A stretch of 64,000 nucleotides of DNA from Bauldia sp. (GTDB taxonomy: Bacteria; Pseudomonadota; Alphaproteobacteria; Rhizobiales; Kaistiaceae): contig JAHCJZ010000006.1 in the NCBI GenBank assembly GCA_026126025.1, positions 62,001-126,000 on the forward strand, in the 5' to 3' direction. Below are positions 35,987-43,327 of this stretch, in pieces. The translations under genes and the position numbers were made by a program. The notes beneath the pieces are model-generated. The model was not told the DNA's origin. It did not search any database and worked only from the letters and a program-made list of their open reading frames with translations. Position 1 is the first letter of the stretch; each line of letters opens with the position of its first letter.

Positions 35987-36688
35987 CTAGGCCAACGCCT
36001 TCCAGCCGAAGTCGAGGAGCGGGCGGGCGCGCCTGACGAAGTCGACGATCGTGTCCGCGAGCACCGGCTTCGTGATCTCCTTCTCCGGCAGCGGTGCCGC
36101 GACGGTGAAGGACTTGAGGAGGAACGCGTCGGCGACGGGGCTGTCCTTCATGTCCTCATAGCCTCGCGGCAGGCGCTTCATCGCACTGGCGCGGCCGAGC
36201 GCGAGGCCGGCCTTCTCCAGCTTCGCCTCCATCGCCCGCCATGCCTTCGGGTCACGGCGGATGGCGGTGCGGATCGCACCCAGCGCCTCCGGCTCCGGCA
36301 TGTGGAAGCCGACGGCAACGAAGCTGCCGTCGGAGGCGTCCTCCATATGGGTGGTGCCCTTCGGCGCGATGTGGACATAGGCGAGCCCGGGATCGCCCTT
36401 GTCGCCGGCACGGGTGAGGACGGCGCTGACATGGGTCTGGTAGGGCCGCTTGTCCTTCGAGAAGCGGACGTCGCGGTTGATGCGGAAGATCGTCCTCGGC
36501 CCGCCCTTCAGCGGCACGCCGGCCTTGGCAAGGCGCGCGGTCAGCGTGTCGAGGAGCGCCAGCATCGGCTCCTTCGCCTGCTCGTCGTAGATCACGCGGT
36601 TCTCCTGGAACCACTCGCGGCTCTGGTGGAAGCCGAGCGCCTTGAAGAAGCCCAGCGCGTCCTTGCCGAAGCCCTGAAACCCGGCCAT
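35987..36688 (-). CDS. DUF2461 family protein
   Basis: A 233-residue cytoplasmic protein from ATG 36688 (MAGFQGFGKDALGFFKAL). The N-terminal F(x)FLxxLxxNNxREWF pattern appears as FFKALGFHQSREWFQENRVIYD, followed by FRINRDVRFSKDKRPYQTHV, HIAPKGTTHMEDASDG and a C-terminal KSFTVAAPLPEKEITKP. These are the DUF2461 (TIGR02453) signatures. Function is unknown; conserved Arg and Lys residues suggest a catalytic or nucleotide-related role. The open frame continues upstream to 36772 but its first 28 residues do not match the family. Confidence 0.88.
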   Translation of the reverse strand: MAGFQGFGKDALGFFKALGFHQSREWFQENRVIYDEQAKEPMLALLDTLTARLAKAGVPLKGGPRTIFRINRDVRFSKDKRPYQTHVSAVLTRAGDKGDPGLAYVHIAPKGTTHMEDASDGSFVAVGFHMPEPEALGAIRTAIRRDPKAWRAMEAKLEKAGLALGRASAMKRLPRGYEDMKDSPVADAFLLKSFTVAAPLPEKEITKPVLADTIVDFVRRARPLLDFGWKALA

Positions 36689-36777
36689 GCGTGGCTCATC
36701 CCCGTTTGCGGCCGAAGCATAGACCGCAGGCCGGGAAGTGAAAACGCCGGCCGTGAAGGCCGGCGTCTCCATGTAAC

Positions 36778-36877
36778 CCTCATCCTGAGGTGCTCGCGCA
36801 GCGAGCCTCGAAGGACCGGCGGCGTCACTCCGCTGGGTCCTTCGAGGCCGCCTTCGGCGGCACCTCAGGATGAGGTT
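36778..36877. repeat. Palindromic dispersed repeat, family B copy 3
   Basis: CCTCATCCTGAGG and CCTCAGGATGAGG form the outer arms, with GCGAGCCTCGAAGGACC and GGTCCTTCGAGGCC inside. It lies between the DUF2461 gene and the MFS exporter 3' end. Confidence 0.88.
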
Positions 36878-36896
36878 GTGGCGAGAGCCATTCGGA

Positions 36897-38351
36897 CTAG
36901 GCCCCGGCAGCCACGGCAGCGTCCGGCGTCACGCCGTGCGCGGCGGGGCGGCGGTCGCGGGGCAGGAGGAGGGTGATCAGCGAGCCGAGGCCGACGAAGG
37001 CGGCGCCGACCCACACGGCGGGGATCAGCCCGTCGACATAGGCCTGCGGCGATTCATACGAGCCGTAGGTCGAGAAGATGCTGGCGAGGACGGCCACGCC
37101 GAACACGCCGCCGAGCTCGCGGATCGCGTTGTTGGCGCCCGAGGCCTTGCCTTCCTGCTCAGGCTTCACGGCCGAGAGAACGACATTGGCGATCGGGGCG
37201 AAGAAGAGGCCCATGCCGACGCCAGCGATGACGAGGGCGGGCACCAGCTCGCCATAGGGGACGGTCGGCGTCGCGACCGCTGCGAACCAGCCGAGGCCTA
37301 TCGCCATCATCGCAAGGCCGGTGACGAGGATCGGGCGCTGGCCGACGCGGCCCGACACCGCCCCCGCGATCGGGGCCACGATCGCCGGCATGCCGGTCCA
37401 GGCGAGCGTCATCAGGCCGGCTTGGAAGGGGCCGTAGCCCTGCACGAACTGGAAGAACTGGGCGAGCAGGAACACCGCGCCGAAGACGCCGAAATACATC
37501 AGGAACGAAGCGGCGTTGGCGACGCTGAAGGCGCGGTCGCGGAAGAAGCCGAGTGGCAGCATCGGGGACGTGGTGCGGCGCTCCCACCAGATGAAGGCGG
37601 CAAGGAGGATCGCACCGGCGACGATGGTGGCGATGACGCCGGCGTCGCCCCAGCCCTCGGTGCCGGCATGGATCACGCCCCAGACGAGGCCGAGGAAGCC
37701 GCCGCTGGCGAGGACGAGGCCGACGAGGTCGAGCCGCCTGTCAGGGCCGAAGCTCTCGCGGAGATAGCGCAGCGCGGCGAACACCGCGACGATGCCGATC
37801 GGGACGTTGAGCCAGAATATCCACTGCCAGGAGAGACCCTCGGCGATGGCGCCGCCGACCAGCGGGCCGATCGCGACGGCAAGGCCGCCGATGCCGCCCC
37901 AGGCGCCGAGCGCCAGCGCGCGCCGCTCCGGCGGGACCGCGGCGGAGAGGATGGTCAGCGTCAGCGGGAGGACGATGGCGCCGCCGACGCCCTGGAGCGC
38001 GCGGGCGAGGATCAGCATCTCGGTCGTCGAGGCAAGCGCGGCGAAGGCAGAGCCCGCGGTGAAGATCACGAGGCCGGCGATGAAGGCGCGCCGCCGCCCG
38101 AACCGATCGCCGAGCGCGGCGCCGGTGAGGAGCAGCACGGCGAAGGTGAGCGTGTAGGCGTTCACGATCCACTCGAGCTGCGACAGGCTCGCGCCGAGCT
38201 CCTCGCGGATGACGGGGAGGGCGGTCGTGACGACGAGGTTGTCGAGGGCCACCATGAAGAGCGCCACCGACGTGATGATGAAGGTCGAGAGCGTGTTCCG
38301 GCGCGGTTCGGCCGACGATGCGGCAGGCAGGGCAGTCGCTGAGGCAGACAT
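36897..38351 (-). CDS. DHA2-family MFS drug exporter (EmrB/QacA type)
   Basis: A 484-residue, 14-helix multidrug exporter of the inner membrane. Motif A appears as GDRFGRRRAFIAGL, motif B as RALQGVGGAIVLPLTLTIL, and the DHA2 motif C as WIFWLNVPIGIVAVFAA. The N-terminal VALFMVALDNLVVTTALPVI with Asp in helix 1 is the DHA2 motif D1. GGAGAAGCGTC precedes the ATG. Two copies of the sequence GTCACTAAG lie 28 and 57 bases upstream of the start and recur at the adjacent tetR promoter, so the pump is probably repressed by that TetR protein. The substrate is unknown. Confidence 0.93.
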   Translation of the reverse strand: MSASATALPAASSAEPRRNTLSTFIITSVALFMVALDNLVVTTALPVIREELGASLSQLEWIVNAYTLTFAVLLLTGAALGDRFGRRRAFIAGLVIFTAGSAFAALASTTEMLILARALQGVGGAIVLPLTLTILSAAVPPERRALALGAWGGIGGLAVAIGPLVGGAIAEGLSWQWIFWLNVPIGIVAVFAALRYLRESFGPDRRLDLVGLVLASGGFLGLVWGVIHAGTEGWGDAGVIATIVAGAILLAAFIWWERRTTSPMLPLGFFRDRAFSVANAASFLMYFGVFGAVFLLAQFFQFVQGYGPFQAGLMTLAWTGMPAIVAPIAGAVSGRVGQRPILVTGLAMMAIGLGWFAAVATPTVPYGELVPALVIAGVGMGLFFAPIANVVLSAVKPEQEGKASGANNAIRELGGVFGVAVLASIFSTYGSYESPQAYVDGLIPAVWVGAAFVGLGSLITLLLPRDRRPAAHGVTPDAAVAAGA

Positions 38352-38378
38352 GACGCTTCTCCGTGTGTCTTGCGATTG

Positions 38379-38416
38379 GTCACTAAGCGTGCGGTTAGGA
38401 GCGAGTGGTCACTAAG
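38379..38416. promoter_or_regulatory. Two direct copies of a putative TetR operator at the MFS promoter
   Basis: GTCACTAAGCGTGC at 38379 and GTCACTAAGCTTGC at 38408, 29 bases apart, both preceded by G. The core GTCACTAAG (CTTAGTGAC on the coding strand) also occurs within the paired palindromes ahead of tetR at 39196-39237. Confidence 0.7.
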
Positions 38417-38458
38417 CTTGCTGGGTTCTGGGGACTGGGTGTTGGGGTTCTTTCTTCT

Positions 38459-38542
38459 CGTCATTCCGGCGAAGGCCGGAATCCAGGGCCGCTTGCCCGG
38501 CCTAGCCTGTGGCGCTGGACCCCGGCCTTCGCCGGGGTGACG
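38459..38542. repeat. Palindromic dispersed repeat, family A copy 4, fused to tetR 3' end
   Basis: Left arm begins CGTCATTCCGGCGAAGGCC, right arm CTGGACCCCGGCCTTCGCC with GGGGTGACGG. Its right half supplies the last codons and stop of the neighbouring tetR gene (38502). Confidence 0.88.
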
Positions 38543-39179
38543 GAGCTTGTGTAGAGACGTCTTCGTGCCTGGAGCCTTCGACTGGGCGTCCCTCGACCGG
38601 GCCGAGGTCGCGCAGCGAGAGGTCCTCGCCGGCGTGGGTGAGGTCGGGGGCGATCGCGGCGATGGTGTTCATCAGCATGCCGCGCGCGAACCATTCGTCG
38701 AGAATGTCGGCGGGCGCACCCGAGACTTCCGCGACGCGGCGGTAGAGGTCGGAGAACTCGCGGCGGACCGCGGCGCGGATCTCGTCATCGGCCGAGGCGG
38801 CGTAGGCGTGGAGCTGGCAGCGCAGCAGCTCGCGGTCGGCGAGGAGGTCGCAATAGGCCGCGCCCATGGCGTGGAGGATCGAGTAGGCCGAAGGGTCGAC
38901 CGCCCTGGCCTCGTTGGCGGCCATCTCGAAGGCGCGCCAGGTCCGGCTGAACGCCTCGCGGATGGTGGCGATGAAGAGCTCGCGCTTGTTGCCGAAGAGC
39001 TGGAAGAGATAGGGCTGCGACACGCCCGCCCGCGCGGCGATCGCCTCGGTCGCGGTGCCCTCGAAGCCCCGCGCCGCGAACTCGCTCACCGCGATCTTCA
39101 CGATCTCGACGCGGCGGTCCTCGGCTGACATTCGCCGGCGCGGCGCGGCGGGGCGGGCAAGGGCTTCGTCGTCGACCAT
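38502..39179 (-). CDS. TetR/AcrR-family repressor of the MFS exporter
   Basis: A 225-residue regulator. The N-terminal HTH spans about residues 20-65: RRVEIVKIAVSEFAARGFEG, TATEAIAARAGVSQPYLFQL and FGNKRELFIATIREAF. The ligand-binding C-terminal domain follows, ending normally near residue 205. The final residues (QAPSPRRRPGSSATG) are encoded by a family A repeat, so the original stop appears to have been lost and replaced. It lies upstream of the exporter on the same strand. Palindromic sites at its own promoter match the sites before the exporter, supporting autoregulation and control of the pump. No Shine-Dalgarno sequence precedes the ATG; an internal ATG at residue 17 is another possible start. 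Confidence 0.88.
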   Translation of the reverse strand: MVDDEALARPAAPRRRMSAEDRRVEIVKIAVSEFAARGFEGTATEAIAARAGVSQPYLFQLFGNKRELFIATIREAFSRTWRAFEMAANEARAVDPSAYSILHAMGAAYCDLLADRELLRCQLHAYAASADDEIRAAVRREFSDLYRRVAEVSGAPADILDEWFARGMLMNTIAAIAPDLTHAGEDLSLRDLGPVEGRPVEGSRHEDVSTQAPSPRRRPGSSATG

Positions 39180-39195
39180 CAGGGCGAATCGCGTG

Positions 39196-39237
39196 CTTAG
39201 TGATTGCTAAGTTATTGCGGACTTAGCAGTCACTAAG
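39196..39237. promoter_or_regulatory. Paired palindromic TetR operators at the tetR promoter
   Basis: Two 16-base imperfect palindromes in inverted orientation: CTTAGTGATTGCTAAG (39196-39211) and CTTAGCAGTCACTAAG (39222-39237). They are reverse complements of each other with one mismatch, centred 26 bases apart, and start 17 bases upstream of the tetR ATG. Confidence 0.75.
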
Positions 39238-39281
39238 TTGCGAGTCAAGCGCCGCTGAAATGGAGAGGGAGAACCCTCCAC

Positions 39282-39386
39282 GACCTCATCCTGAGGAGCC
39301 CGGCGAAGCCGGGCCTCGAAGGACCATGCGGGTATGACGCCGACGGTCCTTCGAGGCTCGCTGCGCTCGCGCCTCAGGATGAGGTC
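39282..39386. repeat. Palindromic dispersed repeat, family B copy 4 (inverted)
   Basis: GACCTCATCCTGAGG and CCTCAGGATGAGGTC flank inner arms CCGGGCCTCGAAGGACC and GGTCCTTCGAGGCTCGC; the inner arms are swapped relative to copies 1 and 2, so the element is inverted. Confidence 0.88.
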
Positions 39387-39432
39387 GGGGGAACTGTCCT
39401 CTTCGAGAACAGGAGTGCTCGGGCGGCAGGCG

Positions 39433-40026
39433 CTACCGGTCCAGCCCTCGCGTGTGGTGTTTCCGGAGCTTCAGCGCCAGTCCCACCAGCACCACGCCGG
39501 CAATGATCGCGTAGCTCCCGATCAGCCAGACCAGCGCCAGCGCGCCGGCGCCCGGGAAGAGGATGACGACCAGTCCGAAGGCGATCGACAGCACGCCGGC
39601 GATGATGAGCATCCATTCATTGTCGATCTCGCGGCGCAGCGCGATGGCGCCGGCGATCTCGAAGACGCCGCGCGCGATCGACCACCAGCCGATGAAGAGG
39701 ATGAGGAGGAGTGCGGTGACGTCCGGCCAGAAGATGGCAAGCGTCCCGGCGGCCAGACCGGCGATGCCGACGACAATCAGCCACCAGCGCGGCATGCGGG
39801 TGTCGCCGCGCGCGGCTGCCGCCAGCGAAACCATGCCGTCGACGATGGCGTAGATCGCGAACAGGACGACGAAGGTGAGGACCGTCAGGCTCGGCCAGAC
39901 GAAGGCGAGAATGCCGAACAGGATCGCCGCGATCCCGCGCAGCAGGATCAGCCACCAGTTGCGCGCCAGCGGGCGCAGCAGCACCGGGCGCAGCGGTGCG
40001 GGCGGATCGGTGTCGGCGGTGGTCAT
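39433..40026 (-). CDS. HdeD-family (DUF308) membrane protein
   Basis: A 197-residue membrane protein with six short helices in two repeats of three, the HdeD pattern. Signatures are RNWWLILLRGIAAILFGILA near the N-terminus, then FVWPSLTVLTFVVLFAIYA, VDGMVSLAAA, and the second repeat WWLIVVGIAGLAAGTLAIFW. HdeD helps acid resistance in E. coli at high cell density; most homologues are uncharacterised. ATG 40026 has GGAG 10 bases upstream; the long frame above it is spurious. It is the last gene before a family B repeat. Confidence 0.9.
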   Translation of the reverse strand: MTTADTDPPAPLRPVLLRPLARNWWLILLRGIAAILFGILAFVWPSLTVLTFVVLFAIYAIVDGMVSLAAAARGDTRMPRWWLIVVGIAGLAAGTLAIFWPDVTALLLILFIGWWSIARGVFEIAGAIALRREIDNEWMLIIAGVLSIAFGLVVILFPGAGALALVWLIGSYAIIAGVVLVGLALKLRKHHTRGLDR

Positions 40027-40091
40027 GGCGTGAACTCCGGCCGAAGAACTTAAGCCTACTACGGCGATGCTCGGAGAGGAATGCGCAGCCT

Positions 40092-40625
40092 TCACCTTGC
40101 TGCGAACGGGGCTCGACCGAGGGCGGCTTGGTCCTGCTGGAGGCGGCCGAACCGTGTCCTGCCGCGAGGCTTGTAGATCGACAGCACCGTCATGAAGAGG
40201 AGGAGCAGGACCGCCAGGCCGGACGCGACAAGCGTCTGGGTCTGGAGATGGCCGAGACCGGCTCCGACGCCGGCGGGCGCGGCCGCCGCGTCGGCCAGAC
40301 GGTCGATCGGCGCCATGTGGATGACGAGCAATGCGAGGCCGACCAGCGTGAGGACCAGCTTGACGACTACCCAGTAGTGGCGCAGCAGACCCCATCGCGT
40401 CCCCAACGACAGAATCACGCCAGTGACCGCCGAAACCGTCCCGGCGGGCAGGACCGTGCTCCACGCGATGACCGCCATGGAGCGATAGGCGCCGTCGATC
40501 ATGGCCGGGTCGGCACTCGCGATGCCGGCAACGGCAAGAGCGACGAACGCGATGACCGCGCCGAGCCAGCCGACCGAAGAAACGACGTGGACAGTCAGCG
40601 CGAGCTGACGGACGCCGGCTGTCAT
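40092..40625 (-). CDS. DUF2269-like / CopD-like integral membrane protein
   Basis: A 177-residue membrane protein with four predicted helices. The first helix carries His in ALTVHVVSSVGWLGAVIAFV, an arrangement also found in DUF2269 and CopD-like proteins, and another His is in LLVIHMAP. The helix pair with WSTVLPAGTVSAVTGVILSL and GLLRHYWVVVKLVLTLVGLA completes the core, and the C-terminus ends in a basic tail (YKPRGRTRFGRLQQDQ). The ATG overlaps the stop of the upstream small gene (ATGA), so the two are coupled. Divergent from a TetR gene. A second protein of similar type is encoded at 59528. Confidence 0.75.
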   Translation of the reverse strand: MTAGVRQLALTVHVVSSVGWLGAVIAFVALAVAGIASADPAMIDGAYRSMAVIAWSTVLPAGTVSAVTGVILSLGTRWGLLRHYWVVVKLVLTLVGLALLVIHMAPIDRLADAAAAPAGVGAGLGHLQTQTLVASGLAVLLLLFMTVLSIYKPRGRTRFGRLQQDQAALGRAPFAAR

Positions 40626-40792
40626 CCGTGCGGCTCCGCGGTGTGCGGCGCTGCTTCGTGGAACATCCCGTTGCCCGTGGCGTGAAGAACGATCACGGCA
40701 ACGACCAGCAGGACGCTGACGGCCAGGAGCGCTTTGACCCAGCGCGGCATGCCTGGTGGCAGCTTGCGGGTCGACAGACCGTCGTTGGCCAT
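40622..40792 (-). CDS. Small membrane protein coupled to the DUF2269-like gene
   Basis: A 56-residue open frame starting MANDGLSTRKLPPGMPRW, followed by one hydrophobic helix (VKALLAVSVLLVVAVIVLHA) and a His-containing tail (GNGMFHEAAPHTAEPHG). Its TGA overlaps the ATG of the next gene by four bases, strong evidence that it is translated. It starts 18 bases from a perfect palindrome in the divergent promoter region. His residues at the tail would fit a metal-related role, but that is conjecture. Confidence 0.7.
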   Translation of the reverse strand: MANDGLSTRKLPPGMPRWVKALLAVSVLLVVAVIVLHATGNGMFHEAAPHTAEPHG

Positions 40793-40809
40793 CGGACGAA
40801 TTCCTTTGT

Positions 40810-40824
40810 TGGACAGTCTGTCCA
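40810..40824. promoter_or_regulatory. Perfect palindrome in a divergent promoter (putative TetR operator)
   Basis: TGGACAG and CTGTCCA flank a single T, a perfect 15-base palindrome between the small-gene operon (minus) and tetR (plus). The size and position are typical of a TetR-family operator. Confidence 0.75.
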
Positions 40825-40915
40825 GGAACTGCGATCGTTCCTTCGGCGCGCGAAGTCCAGCGGGTCATGGACGATTGGCGTGTGGCTGTCTGGGAAAGGG
40901 GGCAGGAGGAAAATC

Positions 40916-41470
40916 GTGGATCGCCGCGTCGCGCGCACCCGAAGCGCGCTCCATGCCGCGCTCATCGAGCTGATGCTGACGAGGGGCTATGACGGCACCA
41001 CGGTCGAGGAGATATGCCGCGTCGCGAAAGTCGGCCGCTCGACCTTCTACACGCACTATGCGGACAAGGATGCGCTGAAACGCGACGGTCTGGCGTCGAT
41101 CGGGCGGTCGTTGCGTCAGTCTCGCCACGAGACCGTCCGCGACGATGCCCTTGGCTTCGTCCTTCCGATGCTTCGCCACGCGCGCGAGCATGTCGATCAC
41201 TACCGAGCCCTGGCCGGCGGCCATGGCGGGTCGATGGCCCTTGCCAGCATCAGGGAGATTCTGGCCGGCATCGTGCGGCAGGAGATGAGGTCATCGCGGC
41301 GCCGCACGGTGTCGGCGGACGTGGCGGTCAACTACCTCGTCGGTGCGTTCATGGCGGTCCTGACCTGGTGGCTCGACCGCGGGGCAATCGAGAGCCCCGA
41401 GCAGATGGCCGACGCCTTCCGCGACCTCAGCGCCGGATATGCGGCCATGCACAGACCGACCCGGAACTGA
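40916..41470 (+). CDS. TetR/AcrR-family regulator
   Basis: A 184-residue regulator from the GTG at 40916, which follows AGGAGGA at ideal spacing; the upstream open frame is not needed. The HTH is clear: RTRSALHAALIELMLTRGYD, GTTVEEICRVAKVGRSTFYT and HYADKDALKRDGLASIG. The C-terminal domain (VNYLVGAFMAVLTWWLDRG) belongs to the TetR_C type seen in YbiH/Rv1353-like proteins. It is divergent from the small-gene/DUF2269-like operon with a palindromic site in between and probably represses that operon and itself. Confidence 0.9.
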   Translation: MDRRVARTRSALHAALIELMLTRGYDGTTVEEICRVAKVGRSTFYTHYADKDALKRDGLASIGRSLRQSRHETVRDDALGFVLPMLRHAREHVDHYRALAGGHGGSMALASIREILAGIVRQEMRSSRRRTVSADVAVNYLVGAFMAVLTWWLDRGAIESPEQMADAFRDLSAGYAAMHRPTRN

Positions 41471-41597
41471 CATTTGGCATCCACGCCGACGCGCGGGGTC
41501 GCCGAGACGCATCAAGGTTCGCGGGACGGTCGATACGCCGCAGCGGCCTGAACACGGCAGTCCCGATGCCGCCTCAATCGGGTCGCTTGGTCGAAGG

Positions 41598-41945
41598 GTG
41601 CTTCTCCGCCTTCTGCGCGCCCCCATTGTCGCTCTCATCGTCATGGCCGCGGTCTTCGCGGTCGTTCTCCACGGCGCCGGGCAGGCGAGTGCGGCGTGCA
41701 TCGGCCATTCGGACGACAGCGCCGTAGACGTCAACCGCGCACATCACGGCCACGACGCGCCCGCTGATGACGATGGCGGCGAGCCCGACCGGTCGCAGTG
41801 CTGTTCGCGGACGTTGTGCGGCGTTGCGATCTTGGTGGCCGCGGTTTCCGTTCCCGCAGGACCGCCTGAAGCGCCCAAGCCCGATGCCGATGCGCGGCAC
41901 GAAGGGCGCGGCCCGCCGCGCATCGAGCGGCCGCCGATCGCCTAG
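41598..41945 (+). CDS. His/Cys-rich membrane protein (start uncertain)
   Basis: The open frame runs from 41439, but the credible coding part begins near GTG 41598 (VLLRLLRAPIVALIVMAAVF), giving 115 residues. After this hydrophobic helix comes a His/Asp-rich stretch (ACIGHSDDSAVD, NRAHHGHDAPADDDGG) with cysteines (SQCCSRTLCGVAI) and a second helix, then a basic tail. This pattern resembles DUF2946-like or other small metal-associated membrane proteins. It is 66 bases upstream of a DUF305 gene, another likely metal protein. No clear Shine-Dalgarno sequence supports the start; the N-terminus may be longer. Confidence 0.5.
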   Translation: MLLRLLRAPIVALIVMAAVFAVVLHGAGQASAACIGHSDDSAVDVNRAHHGHDAPADDDGGEPDRSQCCSRTLCGVAILVAAVSVPAGPPEAPKPDADARHEGRGPPRIERPPIA

Positions 41946-41981
41946 CGTTCGCGCTACCCAACCCAATCCCTTCAATCGAAC

Positions 41982-41997
41982 GGGCACCCTTGTGCCC
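41982..41997 (+). promoter_or_regulatory. Short hairpin before the DUF305 gene
   Basis: GGGCAC and GTGCCC pair across CCTT, directly before AAAGGAG. It could be an operator or a translational control hairpin; there is no T tract, so it is not a terminator. Confidence 0.35.
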
Positions 41998-42011
41998 AAA
42001 GGAGTCACACC

Positions 42012-42380
42012 ATGCGTGTGCGTTCATTCTTCGCGTTTGCGATCTTCCTGGCCGTTCCGGCGTTTGCCATTGCGCAAATGGACAACATGGAGATGGAGGG
42101 TCCGATGCTTCCTTCCGGCGTGGCCAACGGGGCGACCGGGGCGCTGCTCAAAGCCCATCGCGACATGATGACGGCGATGCATGTCGCGCTCACCGGCAAT
42201 CCCGACCGCGATTTCGTCGTGATGATGATCCCGCACCACCAGGGCGCCATCGACATGGCGCGCGTCCAGCTGGAGTACGGGACCGATCCCGAGATCCGGG
42301 CCATGGCCGAGGAGATCATCGCCGCCCAGGAGGCCGAGATCGCGGAGTTCGAAGCCTGGCTGGCGGCTCATCCGGAGTAG
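42012..42380 (+). CDS. Secreted DUF305 protein, likely copper-binding
   Basis: A 122-residue periplasmic protein with a Sec signal (residues 1-22, ending AFAIAQ). The mature N-terminus MDNMEMEGPM is Met-rich, a common copper(I) motif. The DUF305 core is clear: AHRDMMTAMHVALTGNPDRD, FVVMMIPHHQGAIDMARVQL, and then PEIRAMAEEIIAAQEAEIAE, with the MMIPHHQGAIDMA signature holding the metal ligands. DUF305/CopM-type proteins bind copper in the periplasm. AAAGGAG precedes the ATG. Together with the preceding His/Cys-rich gene it may form a small metal-handling operon. Confidence 0.92.
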   Translation: MRVRSFFAFAIFLAVPAFAIAQMDNMEMEGPMLPSGVANGATGALLKAHRDMMTAMHVALTGNPDRDFVVMMIPHHQGAIDMARVQLEYGTDPEIRAMAEEIIAAQEAEIAEFEAWLAAHPE

Positions 42381-42455
42381 GCCCTGGGCGGGGGGAAGCG
42401 GTTTCGCTCCTGGAGGGTTCTCTCCCGGAGTGGGAAACTCAGCAGCAACCTCACG

Positions 42456-42572
42456 TTCCCCGGGCGCGGTGCAGCACGAAGTGATGCACCGCAGAACCGG
42501 GGTCCACACGGCGGCCGCGTGGGTCCCGGTTCAGCAGCGCAGCATTCCATGCTGCGCTGCGCCCGGGACACG
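42456..42572. repeat. Palindromic dispersed repeat, family C copy 3
   Basis: CCCGGGCGCGGTGCAGCACG...GCAGAACCGGGGTCC and GTGGGTCCCGGTTCAGCAG...GCTGCGCCCGGG form the two arms, matching copies at 20104 and 30692. Confidence 0.85.
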
Positions 42573-42646
42573 TTGTAGCTCTAGCGCTGAGCGCTCCCCG
42601 CGATGGCCCCTGCCGGTGTAGTGTGCCCCCACCGCGGGGGGCGGAC

Positions 42647-43318
42647 ATGCTGGCGCGGATACGCCGCTTCTACAGCGACCACATCTCGATCGGCGACCGC
42701 CTCGGCGAGGCGGTCTACGCGGTGTGGATGGCGGTCGTCTCGATCGGCCTCATCAATTCGGAGACCGAGATCACCGCCGACCTTGTCGGCGAGGTCATCG
42801 CCATCGCGTTCGCGGTCAACATCGTGTGGGGCGTGATCGACGGCGTCACGGTGATGCTGACCAACATCATCGACCGGCGGCGGCGGGAGCAGATCGTCCA
42901 CGACCTCAGGGCCGGGGTGAAGAACGCGCGCAAGCGCGCGATGGAGGCGCTCGACGAGACCATCGCCGGCGTCCTCTCGGGCGCTGCGAAGGCCAACATC
43001 GTCGCCGCGATCGCCGCCGGTCCGGCCGGCCCCGATCCGGGCCGGTCGCCGGCGCGCCCGACGCGGGCGGACTGGCTCTACGCGCTCGGCATCGTGCTCA
43101 TCGACACCGCGCTGGTCGTGCCGCTGGTGCTGCCGCTGATGCTCATCGACGACATCGACACCGCGATCTACGTCTCGCGGATGATCGCGGTGACGATCTT
43201 CGCCGCGCTTGGCGCCGCCTATGCGCGGAACCTCAACCGCCGGCCGGCGATCGCGGCGCTGCTCCTCGGCGGGTTCGGCTACGCCTTCTTCACGGCGGTC
43301 TACGAGGCGGGCTGGTAA
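42647..43318 (+). CDS. VIT/CCC1-like integral membrane protein
   Basis: A 223-residue protein with five predicted helices, from ATG 42647 (MLARIRRFYSDHISIGDRLG). The segment GEAVYAVWMAVVSIGLINSE, then TADLVGEVIAIAFAVNIVWG and VIDGVTVMLTNIIDRRRREQ resembles the VIT1/CCC1 family of iron and manganese transporters, but metal ligands of that family are not evident. A hydrophilic central part (about 95-140) separates the two halves, and the last three helices are strongly hydrophobic. Function is uncertain; this is a resemblance call. Confidence 0.6.
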   Translation: MLARIRRFYSDHISIGDRLGEAVYAVWMAVVSIGLINSETEITADLVGEVIAIAFAVNIVWGVIDGVTVMLTNIIDRRRREQIVHDLRAGVKNARKRAMEALDETIAGVLSGAAKANIVAAIAAGPAGPDPGRSPARPTRADWLYALGIVLIDTALVVPLVLPLMLIDDIDTAIYVSRMIAVTIFAALGAAYARNLNRRPAIAALLLGGFGYAFFTAVYEAGW

Positions 43319-43327
43319 GAGTCGCGG

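Noticed and set aside
41439-41597. N-terminal part of the His/Cys-rich ORF
   Set aside because: Translation (Arg/Pro-rich, overlapping the tetR end) looks non-coding; the credible start is GTG 41598.
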